Below are positions 52,466 to 61,110 of a stretch of 64,000 nucleotides of DNA, one piece after another. The number at the start of each line of letters is the position of its first letter. Within the stretch, counting starts at the first letter, position 1. The stretch lies in the NCBI GenBank assembly GCA_016788865.1, contig JAEUSB010000059.1, positions 62,001 to 126,000 on the forward strand. The letters are read 5' to 3'. Position numbers and translations under genes: made by a program. The notes below the pieces were generated by a model, which was not told where the DNA came from, made no database searches, and saw only the letters and a list, made by a program, of their open reading frames with translations. This DNA is from Leptospirales bacterium. Lineage in GTDB: Bacteria > Spirochaetota > Leptospiria > Leptospirales > Leptonemataceae.

Positions 52466-52776
52466 CCCTGACGCTTACTGCAGTCTCTCATAACATGCAA
52501 TTGAGCTTCACAGGCGTCTCCCGTCGTGTACTACTTTCTCTGAATATTGCCATTCAAAAAAAACCGAGGATCCTGATTGAGCCGCACCACATAGGAACGT
52601 TTGGATTTGATCGGTACTTTGTAGCGGAATCAATCGCCTGGCGCCTATGGACAAACAAAGTGCCATTGCCCCGGCGCCGGCCCTGAGCCCAGCCAAAAAA
52701 ATGCCGAAATTGCGTGACAACGGGACTCCTTATGACCTGATCTGAGATCAGAATTACATGAAACGCAAGGATCTAC
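52466..52776. other. Intergenic region before the SUKH-WD40 gene
   Basis: About 310 bp with no convincing gene: short frames on both strands lack codon-use and ribosome-site support. The one strong feature is the 15-bp palindrome listed at 52737. Confidence 0.5.
52737..52751. promoter_or_regulatory. Perfect 15-bp palindrome upstream of the SUKH-WD40 gene
   Basis: CTGATCTGAGATCAG is a perfect dyad (seven-base arms around a central G) 25 bp before the ATG of the downstream gene. It lacks a T-run, so it is more likely an operator in the promoter or 5' leader than a terminator. The regulator is unknown. Confidence 0.45.
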
Positions 52777-55233
52777 ATGGCTGAGTTCGAGGCTCTTGTC
52801 GAAATCCTCAAACGCTTCCCGGAGGCCGTTGATGAAGGCCTGCTGGCTCCGGCTCTGACAGAGGAAGAAGTGCAGTCTTTTGAAAGTCGCGGATGGCGGC
52901 TGCCGCATGTTCTGCGGGCATTTTATCTAATGCATAACGGTATGGGCAGTGAAGCTTTGCGCGGCTCGCCTCACAATGAAATCACCCCGATCCAGTCTCT
53001 GGGTGAAGTTTCCGGGGCACTCTGGAATACGTTGCATAATCACGCAGAGGAAATCAAGGACGAGAGGAAACTGAAAAAGAGCGAGCTGGCTCTGAGCGAA
53101 CCGGAACCGGAGAATTCTCTTTTTGCAATTGGCATGGATGCATCGGGGGATGTATACTTTCTGGATCTGAGAAAACGAAGCGCGCAGGGGCTGCCTGTAT
53201 TTCGGCTGCATCACGACGCGGCCTTTGAGGTAGACGATGTTGCTGATTCTATAGAAGAATTCATTTTCGAATTCCTCTCGCGAGAACTGGGATCGCCCGC
53301 AGAGCGCCCCAGGATGCCGCATCTAAAGCGCTCTCCAAAGACGCCAGCGGAACTCGTTGAAGAAGCCCTCGCCCCTGCAAGAGAAGCAAAGGCATCTTCT
53401 ACTGAATCATATCCGCAATTTCCCATTCTCTCGGAAATCGGCAGCACAGCCTGGATCAGTGGCGGTTATGCTGAGGGCGAGGGCGCAGGAGTGCACTCCG
53501 GCTTTTTCACACCGCAAGGTGACATCGTTACTCTTGGAAGGGACGGGCGAGTTTTCGAGTGGAATATGGAAGACGGGAGCGTGACGAGATTTCTGGAAAA
53601 TCCAGAAACCGAACCGACCGTCATCCTGCTTTCTCCCAATGGCAAGACCATGGCCCTCTACGGGACTCATAGTTATGACAGTGACGAGGGATTCATCGCG
53701 CTGTTTGATTTTGCGGAGTTCAAGGAGATCTGCAGATTCGAGGTGGAAGCAGCGGCGGAGATTCAATTTACGCCCGATAGCCTTGAAATCGCGATCCTCA
53801 CGCAGAAGGCCGTGGTCATCTTCGAATGCAAGAACGGAAATCAGACGACGCAGATTTCACTGAAGAAAGAGGCGCCTAAACATTTTGCTATCTCCGCCGA
53901 TGGCCTGATCGCCACGCATGTCGATGAGTTCTTCCCTGTGATCATCAGGGACCGTTCGGGAAAGAAGATTCACGAGATTGCTGCGCCGGAAGAAGGCGCG
54001 CAAGTACAAAGGCTTATATTCCGGCGCGACGGGAGACTCTGTATCGCTTCAACCAAACTCCACTCTTTCAATCCCGTAAACAAAGAACTTTCCTCTCATC
54101 CTCTGCCTTTTGAAAAATACGAAACAACCTGGAGCGACGGGGAAGTAATGTCTCTTGTTGAATTCCGGTATGAGAAATACTCCTGTACGGGATACAACGC
54201 AGCAATTGTTGACCTGACGTCCGGACAAATCCTTGGTTCTTTCACCTCAGATTACAGTTGGCGCGATGCAATCGTGCATGTATCGCCTGCGCGCAATCAG
54301 GCAGCCGTAATTACGTTGCGAAATCCGCACGTCGAACTTCGCAGCCTCCCGGACGGAAACATTACAAATCCATACAATGGGATTATTTCCGACGCGAATC
54401 TCGGCGCCGTCACATCCCAGGGATATTTAATGCTTTCCGGGCTTACGATTTCTTTCCTGAGTCAAACAGGCAGCGTCATCTCTACGTTGAAAGATGAAAA
54501 GCATAAGTTCGAACTCGCGGCAGTTAGTCCCGACGGCGCAATTGCAATGGTCACGTGCGAAAACAAAGCCGGGCGTGTTGTATCCCTTCCTGATCTTAAA
54601 GTTTTACAAGAATTCAAGCTACCGTCCAATGCAAAGGTTCTTCAATTCGGCAGATCCGGCACTATTGTTCTATTCGGCTGCGACAATGCAGAACTCCTAT
54701 TATACAATCTGGAAAAGAAAAAATCCACGCGGATGCCGGAAATGCTGTCGGCGTACATGTCCGGAGTCGCTCTATCTCCGGATGAAAAACTCGGACTTGC
54801 GGCTGATGGCATGGGAGCGGTTCTCTTTGACGTCGAGAAAAGATCAATGATCACGAAGAAGATTTCTCAGGGAGAGTTCACGTGGGTGGTCGATTTCTCA
54901 CCCGATGGGAGCCGGTTCCTTGTCGCCGGGCGGGATGTATCTCTTCGAGTCTTTTCCATCGACGGCAAAGAGATGTTGCGTATTGCGGAAGTGGATACTG
55001 ACAGAGCCTGGATTCTTCCGGATAACCGGTTTCTAATTTATCAAATGAACGGAGAACTCCATCTTCGCGATCAAAAGGGAACAATTGTCGCGGGCTTCAA
55101 TCTAGAGGGCAGTCAGGACACAATCCTGGGCACGGCGCTAAATGCTGAGAGGACCGAAATTTGTGTAAAGTCCATCCGCGGAAAACTGTTTCGATGCTCG
55201 ATCCCTCCGGCCTCCTCAATGCAGCAAATCTGA
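52777..55233 (+). CDS. SUKH (SMI1/KNR4)-domain protein fused to WD40-like propellers
   Basis: 818 residues, apparently cytoplasmic (no signal). The first 170 residues have the SUKH pattern: ALTEEEVQSFESRGWRLPHV, LRAFYLMHNGMGS, FAIGMDASGDVYFLDLRKRS and a final acidic helix DDVADSIEEFIFEFLSRELG. After a short linker come about 600 residues of WD40-like blades: EGAGVHSGFFTPQGDIVTLG then RDGRVFEWNMEDGSV, LLSPNGKTMALYG, AISADGLIATH, AVSPDGAIAMVTC, ALSPDEKLGLAADG and DFSPDGSRFLVAGRD then SLRVFSIDG. Many SUKH proteins are immunity proteins against polymorphic toxins, but others are housekeeping scaffolds; no toxin gene is adjacent. AAGGA lies five bases before the ATG. Confidence 0.82.
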   Translation: MAEFEALVEILKRFPEAVDEGLLAPALTEEEVQSFESRGWRLPHVLRAFYLMHNGMGSEALRGSPHNEITPIQSLGEVSGALWNTLHNHAEEIKDERKLKKSELALSEPEPENSLFAIGMDASGDVYFLDLRKRSAQGLPVFRLHHDAAFEVDDVADSIEEFIFEFLSRELGSPAERPRMPHLKRSPKTPAELVEEALAPAREAKASSTESYPQFPILSEIGSTAWISGGYAEGEGAGVHSGFFTPQGDIVTLGRDGRVFEWNMEDGSVTRFLENPETEPTVILLSPNGKTMALYGTHSYDSDEGFIALFDFAEFKEICRFEVEAAAEIQFTPDSLEIAILTQKAVVIFECKNGNQTTQISLKKEAPKHFAISADGLIATHVDEFFPVIIRDRSGKKIHEIAAPEEGAQVQRLIFRRDGRLCIASTKLHSFNPVNKELSSHPLPFEKYETTWSDGEVMSLVEFRYEKYSCTGYNAAIVDLTSGQILGSFTSDYSWRDAIVHVSPARNQAAVITLRNPHVELRSLPDGNITNPYNGIISDANLGAVTSQGYLMLSGLTISFLSQTGSVISTLKDEKHKFELAAVSPDGAIAMVTCENKAGRVVSLPDLKVLQEFKLPSNAKVLQFGRSGTIVLFGCDNAELLLYNLEKKKSTRMPEMLSAYMSGVALSPDEKLGLAADGMGAVLFDVEKRSMITKKISQGEFTWVVDFSPDGSRFLVAGRDVSLRVFSIDGKEMLRIAEVDTDRAWILPDNRFLIYQMNGELHLRDQKGTIVAGFNLEGSQDTILGTALNAERTEICVKSIRGKLFRCSIPPASSMQQI

Positions 55234-55284
55234 ATCCCGGAATCTGAAATTGATGCGTCTATGAAACTGATGGCTAAAATGCGA

Positions 55285-56877
55285 TCAAGGGCGATATTTG
55301 GATGGAGCCACCCCGCGTAGTTTCTTGAAGCCAACGTTGAATGCAGTCTTTGAATTAAAGCCGGATTCAAAGGCTATTTCAATCAGAGTCTTATCAGGAT
55401 GGGCCTTCATCAGTCGCTCTGCCTCGCCCACTCGATAGTGCAAAAGCAACTGCGGAAAACTGAGCCCCAGGCGCGAGTTCAGCAATTCCGAGAATTCGTG
55501 CGTGGATATTCCGAGTCGCCCGGCTAGAGCGGCTAACGTCAATCCTTCTTCACTAAAGATCTTCTCTTCCTCCATGATCTGGTTCAAGCGGAGCAAAATC
55601 GCATCCACATCAATTCCGGAGAGTCGGCTGCGCGCATAACGGGTTCCCGCATGCCGGAAAGACTCCATGCGAGCAAGGATTTCTGCGTTTTGTCGGGTCA
55701 GCGATTCTTTCTCAAGAAGAATTGTCCGATAGCGTTGAAACAAACCGCCGGCGAACAGCATGGCTTCAAGCGGTAATATCAATGCGGGGCCAAAGGCAGT
55801 CAGTACGCCGTACGGGAGAAACCCCAGCAGATAGAGAATGTGAGGCACCGCAGCCAGATAGAAAATAGTCCATCCGGCAGCAAAGAGCCACAGAGACTTC
55901 TGACCGTGACGAAATACCAGGACGAAAATCACAAACAGGAAAGCCAGAATAGAAACAACATAGAGGAAGATGTACGTTCGCGCGAGCAGGTAGCGCGGTG
56001 CGGAGGTCAGTGCAAGGGGAATCAGTATCAATGCCAGGTACTGCAGGCCGACGGCTATTCGGTCAGCCTGCGGCATGAATTCTCGAAGCCGAGTGAACTT
56101 CCGAAAAAAAAGCAGGGAGCAAAGATACGTGCAGCCCAATGTAAACAGAACAATGTGCTCTGCAACCCAGGGCCAGTCCGGATACAGTAGCCGAAAGGCG
56201 TTGCCGTAGTTAGCGTTGCGATTCAGCCAGAGAAAGAATAAATACAATCCATAGTATGCGTAAACGCGTTCGCGCAAGCCAAGCGCAAACAGGAATGATA
56301 GCGCAACAATCGGCAACAGTATTCCCGCGTAGGCGAATTCAAACGCAGATTCAAGCTCGACGCGGCGCTCAAATTCTTCTCTGGTTAAGACTGAAATGGG
56401 AAAGCCGAGTCGAACTCCCCCTGAATACAAACGCAAATACCAGGTACCACCCTGCCCGGTCTCAATTGGAAAGGCCGGATAGTCACCTATTTGCACGGGC
56501 CAGGTCGAACGAACGCGTCGAATTCCCGTTTGCATGCGCCGCGTTTCACCGCCGGTAGGAACCGAGAACATATCCACTTCCCAGAGCACTTTCCATTCGA
56601 GTACAACCAGGAAGGGTCGGATTCCAATTGGATCCCGCAGGCGAAACCAGTAAGTCTTACCCGAAAAACTGCGATCCATGCCCCGGGGAGCACAGGGCTT
56701 CCAATCGGTTGCAGCCTGCACTTCTGCCAGTTCGTCGGCTGCCCCCGGGTCATCGCGCACAAGGCAATCTACTCGTTTGAAACCCTCGGCGAGGCTACGG
56801 GATTCCTGACAGGACACAAAGATTACAAGGAACAGGATGGGCAGAAAAACACGGACGTTAGGCGAGCCCGGATGCAT
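55285..56877 (-). CDS. 7TMR-DISM membrane receptor fused to an AraC-type DNA-binding domain
   Basis: About 530 residues. A signal-like N-terminus (VFLPILFLVIFVSC) is followed by an extracytoplasmic 7TMR-DISMED2-like jelly-roll domain (TYWFRLRDPIGIRPFLVVLE, PAFPIETGQGGTWYLRLYSG). Seven membrane helices follow at about 195-395 (FAYAGILLPIVALSFLFALG through LLPLEAMLFAGG), then a short coiled segment. The C-terminus is an AraC/XylS-type domain: LTLAALAGRLGISTHEFSEL, FPQLLLHYRVGEAERLMKAH and LIEIAFESGFNSKTAFNVGF. It should be a one-component receptor that binds DNA from the membrane. The ATG at 56877 is chosen; a TTG at 56919 is in frame. Divergent from the repeat lipoprotein at 56987. Confidence 0.85.
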   Translation of the reverse strand: MHPGSPNVRVFLPILFLVIFVSCQESRSLAEGFKRVDCLVRDDPGAADELAEVQAATDWKPCAPRGMDRSFSGKTYWFRLRDPIGIRPFLVVLEWKVLWEVDMFSVPTGGETRRMQTGIRRVRSTWPVQIGDYPAFPIETGQGGTWYLRLYSGGVRLGFPISVLTREEFERRVELESAFEFAYAGILLPIVALSFLFALGLRERVYAYYGLYLFFLWLNRNANYGNAFRLLYPDWPWVAEHIVLFTLGCTYLCSLLFFRKFTRLREFMPQADRIAVGLQYLALILIPLALTSAPRYLLARTYIFLYVVSILAFLFVIFVLVFRHGQKSLWLFAAGWTIFYLAAVPHILYLLGFLPYGVLTAFGPALILPLEAMLFAGGLFQRYRTILLEKESLTRQNAEILARMESFRHAGTRYARSRLSGIDVDAILLRLNQIMEEEKIFSEEGLTLAALAGRLGISTHEFSELLNSRLGLSFPQLLLHYRVGEAERLMKAHPDKTLIEIAFESGFNSKTAFNVGFKKLRGVAPSKYRP

Positions 56878-56930
56878 CCAGGCAATCGGCGCAGGGGTTG
56901 CACTTTTTTCAATCCACAACCGATTTTTTT

Positions 56931-56957
56931 TGTTCGCTGTTATAACCCGGTGCGACG
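56931..56957 (+). promoter_or_regulatory. 27-bp box upstream of repeat lipoprotein 1 (shared with 60954-60980)
   Basis: The box begins TGTTCGCTG, has TATAAC at 56941-56946 and ends GCGACG. It matches 26 of 27 bases with a box in the same orientation upstream of the second repeat lipoprotein; the sole difference is T/G at 56951. TATAAC may serve as a -10 element. The flanks are unrelated. Confidence 0.7.
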
Positions 56958-56986
56958 GCCCGATTCAGGTACGTTAGAATTCGTTT

Positions 56987-58633
56987 ATGCTTCCGAGGAC
57001 AAAGCCCGGGACCACCCGGAGTCGCGGGATCACAGGACGATTCAAGCTGGCCCTGTGTTGTTCCGTACTGCTGTTCTATCCCGCCTGCTCGCGAATCAAT
57101 GTCGATTGCGCTACCGGAGATCCCTCCTGTAGTCCCTTTGCATGGCTGCTAAGTTTATCCGGTCGTAATCTGAATCCGCGACCCTGTGCTGGAATTGGTC
57201 TTGATCTCGCGTCTTTTCATTCGTATGTTTCCAGCGGGCTCAACTTGCAGGGCGCGAATGTCTGTGCCCTGAAAGAGGGTGGCATGGTTGCACTTGGTAG
57301 GACTCCAACGGGCACAACGCTTCAGGGCAAGGCGCCACTCATCGCACACAGCGGCGCAACCAGCGACACGATGGTCGTGAAATGGGATTCCTCGGGTAAC
57401 CTCATCTGGTTCACCTACCTTGGAACCGGGGTTTCAGACCTGGAGTTCGAGAAGTTGGCAGAAACAAGCGACGGCGGCTTGGTCCTGCTCGGCGGTATGA
57501 GCGGTCCGGATAATTTTGTGATTGGTGGCGTCAGTCCCATTCTCCCGGCCACGTCAGGCGACGATTCGGACATATACCTCCTGCGGCTACGCGCCGATGG
57601 AAGCGTGGCCTGGCATACGGCGCTCAGTGGCTCAGGTTCCGGAGACGAATCTGACAATGGCGGGGTTGTTGTTGCAGATGACGGCACCATTTACATTTCA
57701 GGAACAGCGGGCCAAAATGCTCTAAACACGATTGGTGGCGTCACTGCGACCGTTCCGAATCCAGGGGACGGCAGCGATATCGTTTTTGCAAAGTTTTCTG
57801 ACGCAGGAACGCTGCTTTCTTTTCGCTATATAGGCGGAGGTGGATCGGGATTAATAAGTTATTACGGGCTGAGCCTGGTAAAAACAAGCGACGGTAACTT
57901 TGTCATTGGTGGCGATGCGTATGGTCCCCCCGCGAACACCATTGACGGCAAGACGGCCATCCTGCCTTACACCGCAGGAGATGATCGTGAGAACATGGCG
58001 GTTAAGGTCGATCCCAACGGAAATCTATTGTGGTTCACGTATCTGGGTGGCGGCGGGGCCTCAAATATCTACAATCACTCCGCCATTTCGAGCTTGAGCG
58101 ATGGATCCGTCGTTCTGGGCGCCTATACGTCGACAGGTGTAAACACAATCGGAGGGATTGGGGCGCTCCTCCCGCGCTCAAACAGCGATGCGCTTGTCTT
58201 CAAGCTGAGTCCCTCAGGACAGTTGCAGTGGTTTACGTACGTGGGCGGTCCAGGCTCATACTACAACCTGTATGACGTACGCGAGGCCGCGGATGGGGGC
58301 ATACTCTTCGGAGGCACAGCGCAAAACGGAGCGGCAACTATTGGTGGTGTAAATGAAAGAGCACCCTGCGGCGCTGTTGCCAATTGCGCATTCCTGGGCA
58401 GGCTGGGTACTTCTGGCGGCGTTGAGTGGTTCACGCATGCCGCAAGCGGCGGCGGCACTTCGTATTATTCGTTAAGTGCGATAAATGCAACAGCAGAAGG
58501 GGGAGTGATCGGAATCGGCTACGCGCAGGACGCCGGTGCAACCATACAAGGAAAGTCGCCGCTCAATCCATTCCAGGTAGGGGATTCATACGATCTGTTC
58601 TTAGTGAAGATTGATCCGCAGGGGAATCTGTGA
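56987..58633 (+). CDS. Repeat lipoprotein 1 (SBBP-like propeller)
   Basis: 548 residues. A long signal peptide ends in LLFYPAC, a lipobox-like site, followed by the Cys-containing start INVDCATGDPSCSPFAWLL. After that, blades of about 65 residues repeat with endings such as NLIWFTYLGTG, NLLWFTYLGGGG, QLQWFTYVGGPG and VEWFTHAASGGG, and with GGVSPILP-like turns. The pattern is that of the SBBP-like surface lipoproteins found in Leptospirales. The function is unknown. The start has no strong ribosome site. It shares its N-terminal motif, repeat type and a 27-bp upstream box with the lipoprotein at 59501-60940, though the blade sequences are diverged. Confidence 0.8.
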   Translation: MLPRTKPGTTRSRGITGRFKLALCCSVLLFYPACSRINVDCATGDPSCSPFAWLLSLSGRNLNPRPCAGIGLDLASFHSYVSSGLNLQGANVCALKEGGMVALGRTPTGTTLQGKAPLIAHSGATSDTMVVKWDSSGNLIWFTYLGTGVSDLEFEKLAETSDGGLVLLGGMSGPDNFVIGGVSPILPATSGDDSDIYLLRLRADGSVAWHTALSGSGSGDESDNGGVVVADDGTIYISGTAGQNALNTIGGVTATVPNPGDGSDIVFAKFSDAGTLLSFRYIGGGGSGLISYYGLSLVKTSDGNFVIGGDAYGPPANTIDGKTAILPYTAGDDRENMAVKVDPNGNLLWFTYLGGGGASNIYNHSAISSLSDGSVVLGAYTSTGVNTIGGIGALLPRSNSDALVFKLSPSGQLQWFTYVGGPGSYYNLYDVREAADGGILFGGTAQNGAATIGGVNERAPCGAVANCAFLGRLGTSGGVEWFTHAASGGGTSYYSLSAINATAEGGVIGIGYAQDAGATIQGKSPLNPFQVGDSYDLFLVKIDPQGNL

Positions 58634-58678
58634 TCTTCCGCCGAGGTGAGGACTTCGGTGTGTCTGCTGAGCACGAGG

Positions 58679-59323
58679 CTATTTTGCGCGATGACGAAAG
58701 AGTTGCGCCAGTGCAATAAAGCAAGCTGGCACGGTGACGGCCCAGGGTAACCCAAACATCAACACGCTGGGAGAAAATACGGGATAAAAGTACGCAACGG
58801 CAAACAGTGGAGTTATGCAACCGTTGAAAAGAAAGATACGGCGCACCCACTTTTCCACGCCGCTGCGTTCAAAGGCAAAGCTCGCAAAGATTGTTGCCAG
58901 GTTTAAGAAAATGTAACCCAATGCATCGACGTCCCAGAACAAAGAGTGAGGGGTTTGATTGAGCAAGCTCAACGGACCGCGCGTACCTTCCAGATTATCA
59001 AAAGTCCAGATGTAGCCTGCGGGCAGTACGGTGGCCATTTGCACTACGTAATTGAGCGCGCACAGAGTTACATAGATGATTGCAAGGGATACCGCAGCGT
59101 GAGTCCAGAATTGTTTTTCGACGGGTGTCGTGTGGTGGAGGGCCAACATGGAAATCAAAAACGGAACGGTTATGATCAAGGAAAACGCGTAAGCAATGTA
59201 AGCATTGCTGAGTGGAGTTACCCACTCGAGTATTTGCAGAGGCACCGTTGCAACATAGCCGACCGCCCCGACCAGTGCGATAACCGAAGCCCAGAATCCA
59301 ATTCTAGCAATAGATCGCTGCAC
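58679..59323 (-). CDS. Hypothetical multi-pass membrane protein
   Basis: 214 residues with six predicted membrane segments (FWASVIALVGAVGYVATVPL, AYAFSLIITVPFLISMLALH, and later LFWDVDALGYIFLNLATIFA and LMFGLPWAVTVPACFIALAQ). I recognise no characterised family; the DALGY and NLEG loop positions resemble DUF4386-type proteins only loosely. The GTG start at 59323 has GGGAG seven bases upstream, a good ribosome site. It lies between the two repeat lipoproteins and on the same strand as the second. There are about 177 bp upstream, so it probably has its own promoter. Confidence 0.65.
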   Translation of the reverse strand: MQRSIARIGFWASVIALVGAVGYVATVPLQILEWVTPLSNAYIAYAFSLIITVPFLISMLALHHTTPVEKQFWTHAAVSLAIIYVTLCALNYVVQMATVLPAGYIWTFDNLEGTRGPLSLLNQTPHSLFWDVDALGYIFLNLATIFASFAFERSGVEKWVRRIFLFNGCITPLFAVAYFYPVFSPSVLMFGLPWAVTVPACFIALAQLFRHRAK

Positions 59324-59500
59324 TTTACATCTCCCGGGTCATCGCGCTGGGAAGCAGAGCTAGACCAATGTGACAGGGACCTCCATTCCGTGGGTGTAAA
59401 CAAAATCCAGAAATTCGCGCCTATGACTTTAGTCTGGTTCGCGTTGGTTGATCCGCGTCGTTGCATTCCTCTTCGATCCGTGCCTTCAAAACAACGCAGC

Positions 59501-60940
59501 TCAGCGAAATTGATTCACGAATAGATCTTTGGTGCCTGTACGAATCTCCCCGCCCAGATCTCCCTCAGTGTAGCCCACGTTATACAATGTACCATCGGAC
59601 GTGATTTCCGTTCCAAAGCCCTCTGCTTTGACGGCGGGCGCTCCCAGGAGTCGAGTCCACTGACGAGTTCCATTTCCATTGTATTTGGTGACGTGCATGT
59701 CCCAGGTCCCGGTCTTTGTTTGCAGACCGAGGTTGCCGGCGGTTCCGCCGGTCACATATAGATTACCCAGAACATCGGCCGTAACTCCAAATCCCCAGCT
59801 GTCTACCGGGGCTGCGCCGAGTAACCGTGTCCAGACCCGGTTTCCGTTCGCGGTGTACCTGGTCAGAAAGACGTCTCGGATTCCAGTTAGAGCCTGACCG
59901 TCAAGACTCCCGTCGGTATAGCCAGTTACATAGACATTGCCTGCATCTGTTGTCACGGCACGTGCAACAGTCGGTACACCCGCTGCTCCCATCAGGCGCG
60001 TCCACATTCTTGAACCATTCAAATCATATCGAGCCAGGAACATATCCTGTGTGCCGGTAAGACTCTGACCGTCCAGAGCACCGGTCGTTTGACCGGCAAC
60101 GAACAGATTCCCCGTCGCATCGATAGCAATGGAATATGAAAACGTTTGTGCTGCAGCAACCCCCAGGAGGCGAGTCCACTGTCTGGTTCCATTGGTATCG
60201 TACTTTACGATATATTGATCTCTTGTGCCCGTGCGGACCTGGCCGTCCAGGTTGCCGTCTGTGTATCCGGTGATGTAGGCGTTGCCTGCCTGATCCAATG
60301 TGAGTCCAAACCCTTCTGTTGCGACAGCAGCAACTCCAAGCAAGCGCGTCCATTGTCGGTTGCCCCCTGGGTCATATTTGATCAGGTGCACGTCATACGG
60401 CGTTCCGGTTTTAACCTGGCCATCGAGATTACCTGAGGTCCCACCGGTCAGGAAAATGTTGCCGGAACCATCCACCCGGATCCCGAATCCCCAGCTATCA
60501 ACCGCGGCCACGCCCAGCAAGCGCGTCCAAATTAATCTGCCGCTGCGATCGTACTTTGTTAGAAAAAGATCCCGAATCCCGGTTAGAGTCTGACCAGCAA
60601 GATTCCCATCGGTAAAGCCAGTGACATAGACATTGCCTCCGCTGTCGGTTGTTACTGCGTGTGCCTCCGTTACTACACCCGCTACACCAAGCAAGCGGGT
60701 CCATTGTAGTTTTCCCGCGTTATCATGGGGAGAAAGAGAAGCGAATAGCACTGCAGAAGCTGCGGCATTGCACGATGGATCGACGCTGATACAATCGCTG
60801 TTGACTTTGCAATACACAAGACAGAGCGCGAGCATGCACAGGACCGTGCGCCTTCCCGGAACTGGACGGCATGTTTTGGCCCCTGAGGGATTCAGATTTG
60901 CTCCTCCAATTGCCGCCATAGCAATTTTGTATTTTACCAT
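59501..60940 (-). CDS. Repeat lipoprotein 2 (SBBP repeats)
   Basis: About 479 residues. The signal peptide ends LCMLALCLVYC (lipobox), then the motif VNSDCISVDPSCNAAASAVL as in repeat lipoprotein 1. Seven blades of about 57 residues follow, each with the SBBP pattern: QWTRLLGVA, then AVTTDSGGNVYVTGFTDGNL then DLFLTKYDRSG, and so on. The last blade is slightly degenerate (GTLYNVGYTEGD). It is probably surface-exposed or periplasmic and of unknown ligand. Starts at 60940 (ATG, MVKYKIA) or 60919 are possible; the open frame extends to 61003 through the promoter box, so the upstream start is rejected. Confidence 0.85.
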   Translation of the reverse strand: MVKYKIAMAAIGGANLNPSGAKTCRPVPGRRTVLCMLALCLVYCKVNSDCISVDPSCNAAASAVLFASLSPHDNAGKLQWTRLLGVAGVVTEAHAVTTDSGGNVYVTGFTDGNLAGQTLTGIRDLFLTKYDRSGRLIWTRLLGVAAVDSWGFGIRVDGSGNIFLTGGTSGNLDGQVKTGTPYDVHLIKYDPGGNRQWTRLLGVAAVATEGFGLTLDQAGNAYITGYTDGNLDGQVRTGTRDQYIVKYDTNGTRQWTRLLGVAAAQTFSYSIAIDATGNLFVAGQTTGALDGQSLTGTQDMFLARYDLNGSRMWTRLMGAAGVPTVARAVTTDAGNVYVTGYTDGSLDGQALTGIRDVFLTRYTANGNRVWTRLLGAAPVDSWGFGVTADVLGNLYVTGGTAGNLGLQTKTGTWDMHVTKYNGNGTRQWTRLLGAPAVKAEGFGTEITSDGTLYNVGYTEGDLGGEIRTGTKDLFVNQFR

Positions 60941-60953
60941 ATAAAGAACCAAT

Positions 60954-60980
60954 CGTCGCCCCGGGTTATAACAGCGAACA
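60954..60980 (-). promoter_or_regulatory. 27-bp box upstream of repeat lipoprotein 2 (shared with 56931-56957)
   Basis: Read on the minus strand it runs TGTTCGCTG...TATAAC...GCGACG, identical to the box at 56931 except for one base. It ends 13 bp before the start at 60940 (or 34 bp before 60919). It may be a core promoter plus a regulator site shared by the two lipoprotein genes. Confidence 0.7.
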
Positions 60981-61037
60981 TCAAAGAACGATATCGCAGC
61001 CAATCCATCTCCCGGTTGGTTATGACTGGCAGCGCAA

Positions 61038-61053
61038 CCCCCTGTTCAGGGGG
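61038..61053. promoter_or_regulatory. GC-rich palindrome between lipoprotein 2 and the adenylate cyclase
   Basis: CCCCCTGTTCAGGGGG: seven-base arms around TT. It lies between divergent genes, about 57 bp before the cyclase ATG. Possible operator for one or both genes; no T-run, so a terminator is unlikely. Confidence 0.4.
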
Positions 61054-61110
61054 GAAGCCTGGACATGACAGGCTTGACATGAGAGAACTCTCCAAGCGCT
61101 TGAAAAGCCT

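Noticed and set aside
52495-52686. Short plus-strand frame of 63 codons in the gap before the SUKH-WD40 gene
   Set aside because: No ribosome site, no recognisable pattern, and an equally long frame exists on the other strand.
58723-58739. TGGCACG followed at the right spacing by GC, resembling a sigma54 promoter
   Set aside because: It lies inside the 3' end of a minus-strand gene, points away from any nearby start and matches only GC in the -12 box.
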